Shown: positions 63,906 through 64,000 of the stretch, one piece after another
How positions within the stretch are numbered: the first letter of the stretch is position 1
Layout of the letters: each line of letters opens with the position of its first letter
Assembly: GCA_016271365.2 (NCBI GenBank)
Contig: CM057453.1
Span: 499,943,001 to 500,007,000, forward strand
From: Neoceratodus forsteri
Taxonomy: Eukaryota > Chordata > Ceratodontiformes > Ceratodontidae
DNA: 64,000 bases
Direction of reading: 5' to 3'
Position numbers and translations under genes: made by a program
The notes under the pieces: generated by a model
What the model saw: the letters and a program-made list of their open reading frames with translations, nothing else
Told to the model about the DNA's origin: nothing
Databases searched by the model: none

Positions 63906-64000
63906 GCCGCTCCTCTTCGAGCATCATCTGCTCGAGCTGATCCACGAACCTAACTGGCGCGACACCCACCAACCGGCCTCTTTAGATTTAACGGTGGAAT

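Larger units (their letters stand above)
58652..64000 (-). mobile_element. DIRS-C: third-lineage DIRS element, runs off the window
   Basis: Left end at 58652 (gaaatacaggttactcacct), ICR 58874-58976, recombinase 59027-60013, methyltransferase-like/RNase H/RT 60073-61900, gag from about 61935 to 63905. The right ITR lies beyond 64000. The 62 bp left end and its ICR complement are identical, so this copy looks young by that measure, though its coding has frameshifts. It is GC-richer than the other DIRS copies. Confidence 0.92.

Noticed and set aside
1..64000. tRNA-derived SINEs, rRNA or host exons
   Set aside because: No A/B box pairs, rRNA blocks or multi-exon coding with splice sites could be identified by reading. 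Low-copy host exons under about 100 bp could still have been missed.

Overview
This is vertebrate nuclear DNA made almost entirely of transposable elements. I see no host protein-coding gene, tRNA, rRNA or CRISPR array. The mix is several lineages of DIRS-type tyrosine-recombinase retrotransposons, CR1 and L2 LINEs, a third LINE, an endogenous retrovirus, a hAT-like DNA transposon and a Harbinger-like MITE. It fits a repeat-rich, large-genome tetrapod or lobe-finned lineage such as an amphibian (caecilian or salamander), though a reptile cannot be excluded. The species is inferred only from element content.

Layout. Positions 1-8420: a CR1 LINE (minus strand) split by a 6.1 kb DIRS element (DIRS1, 398-6496). 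8537-15032: DIRS2, with a ~530 bp poly-A retrocopy inside its RT region and a 39 bp micro-insertion in its right terminal repeat. 15274-23244: DIRS3, split by a 1.88 kb hAT-like insertion (17964-19844). 23245-25149: an LTR-like segment, a lone DIRS terminal repeat and an old DIRS RNase H fragment. 25150-33647: a degraded endogenous retrovirus (5' LTR, gag, pro, pol, part of env, plus strand). 33648-46965: DIRS4, inserted into that env; it carries a 3.8 kb LINE between RT and gag (itself next to or containing a Harbinger-like MITE) and a 3.4 kb CR1 in its right terminal repeat. 46966-47190: env resumes. 47191-51390: mostly unassigned DNA with several tandem repeats. 51390-54545: old DIRS gag pieces split by a plus-strand L2. 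54546-57600: a second DIRS lineage (DIRS-B). 57601-58651: unassigned AT-rich DNA. 58652 to beyond 64000: a third DIRS lineage (DIRS-C), with its gag running off the window.

How the parts work together. Each DIRS copy is read on the minus strand as gag, then RT / RNase H / methyltransferase-like, then tyrosine recombinase. Inverted terminal repeats (ITRs) lie at both ends, and an internal complementary region (ICR) lies inside the left ITR. The ICR is complementary to both unequal outer ends, which is the layout expected for a circular intermediate integrated by a tyrosine recombinase without target-site duplication. Two insertions (DIRS1 in CR1, DIRS4 in the retroviral env) show flanks that abut with no duplication. 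The nesting gives a relative chronology: retrovirus, then DIRS4, then the LINE and CR1 inside it, with the MITE probably latest. All DIRS copies carry frameshifts or stops, so none looks autonomous as read here. DIRS-C looks youngest by its terminal repeats.

No unmistakably new biological system is evident. The best leads are the conserved Cys/His cluster and Arg/Ser-rich segments of DIRS gag, inward-facing TATA boxes in both ITRs, the unidentified retrocopy at 11650-12178, and a 59 bp minisatellite that stays open through several unit lengths on one strand.
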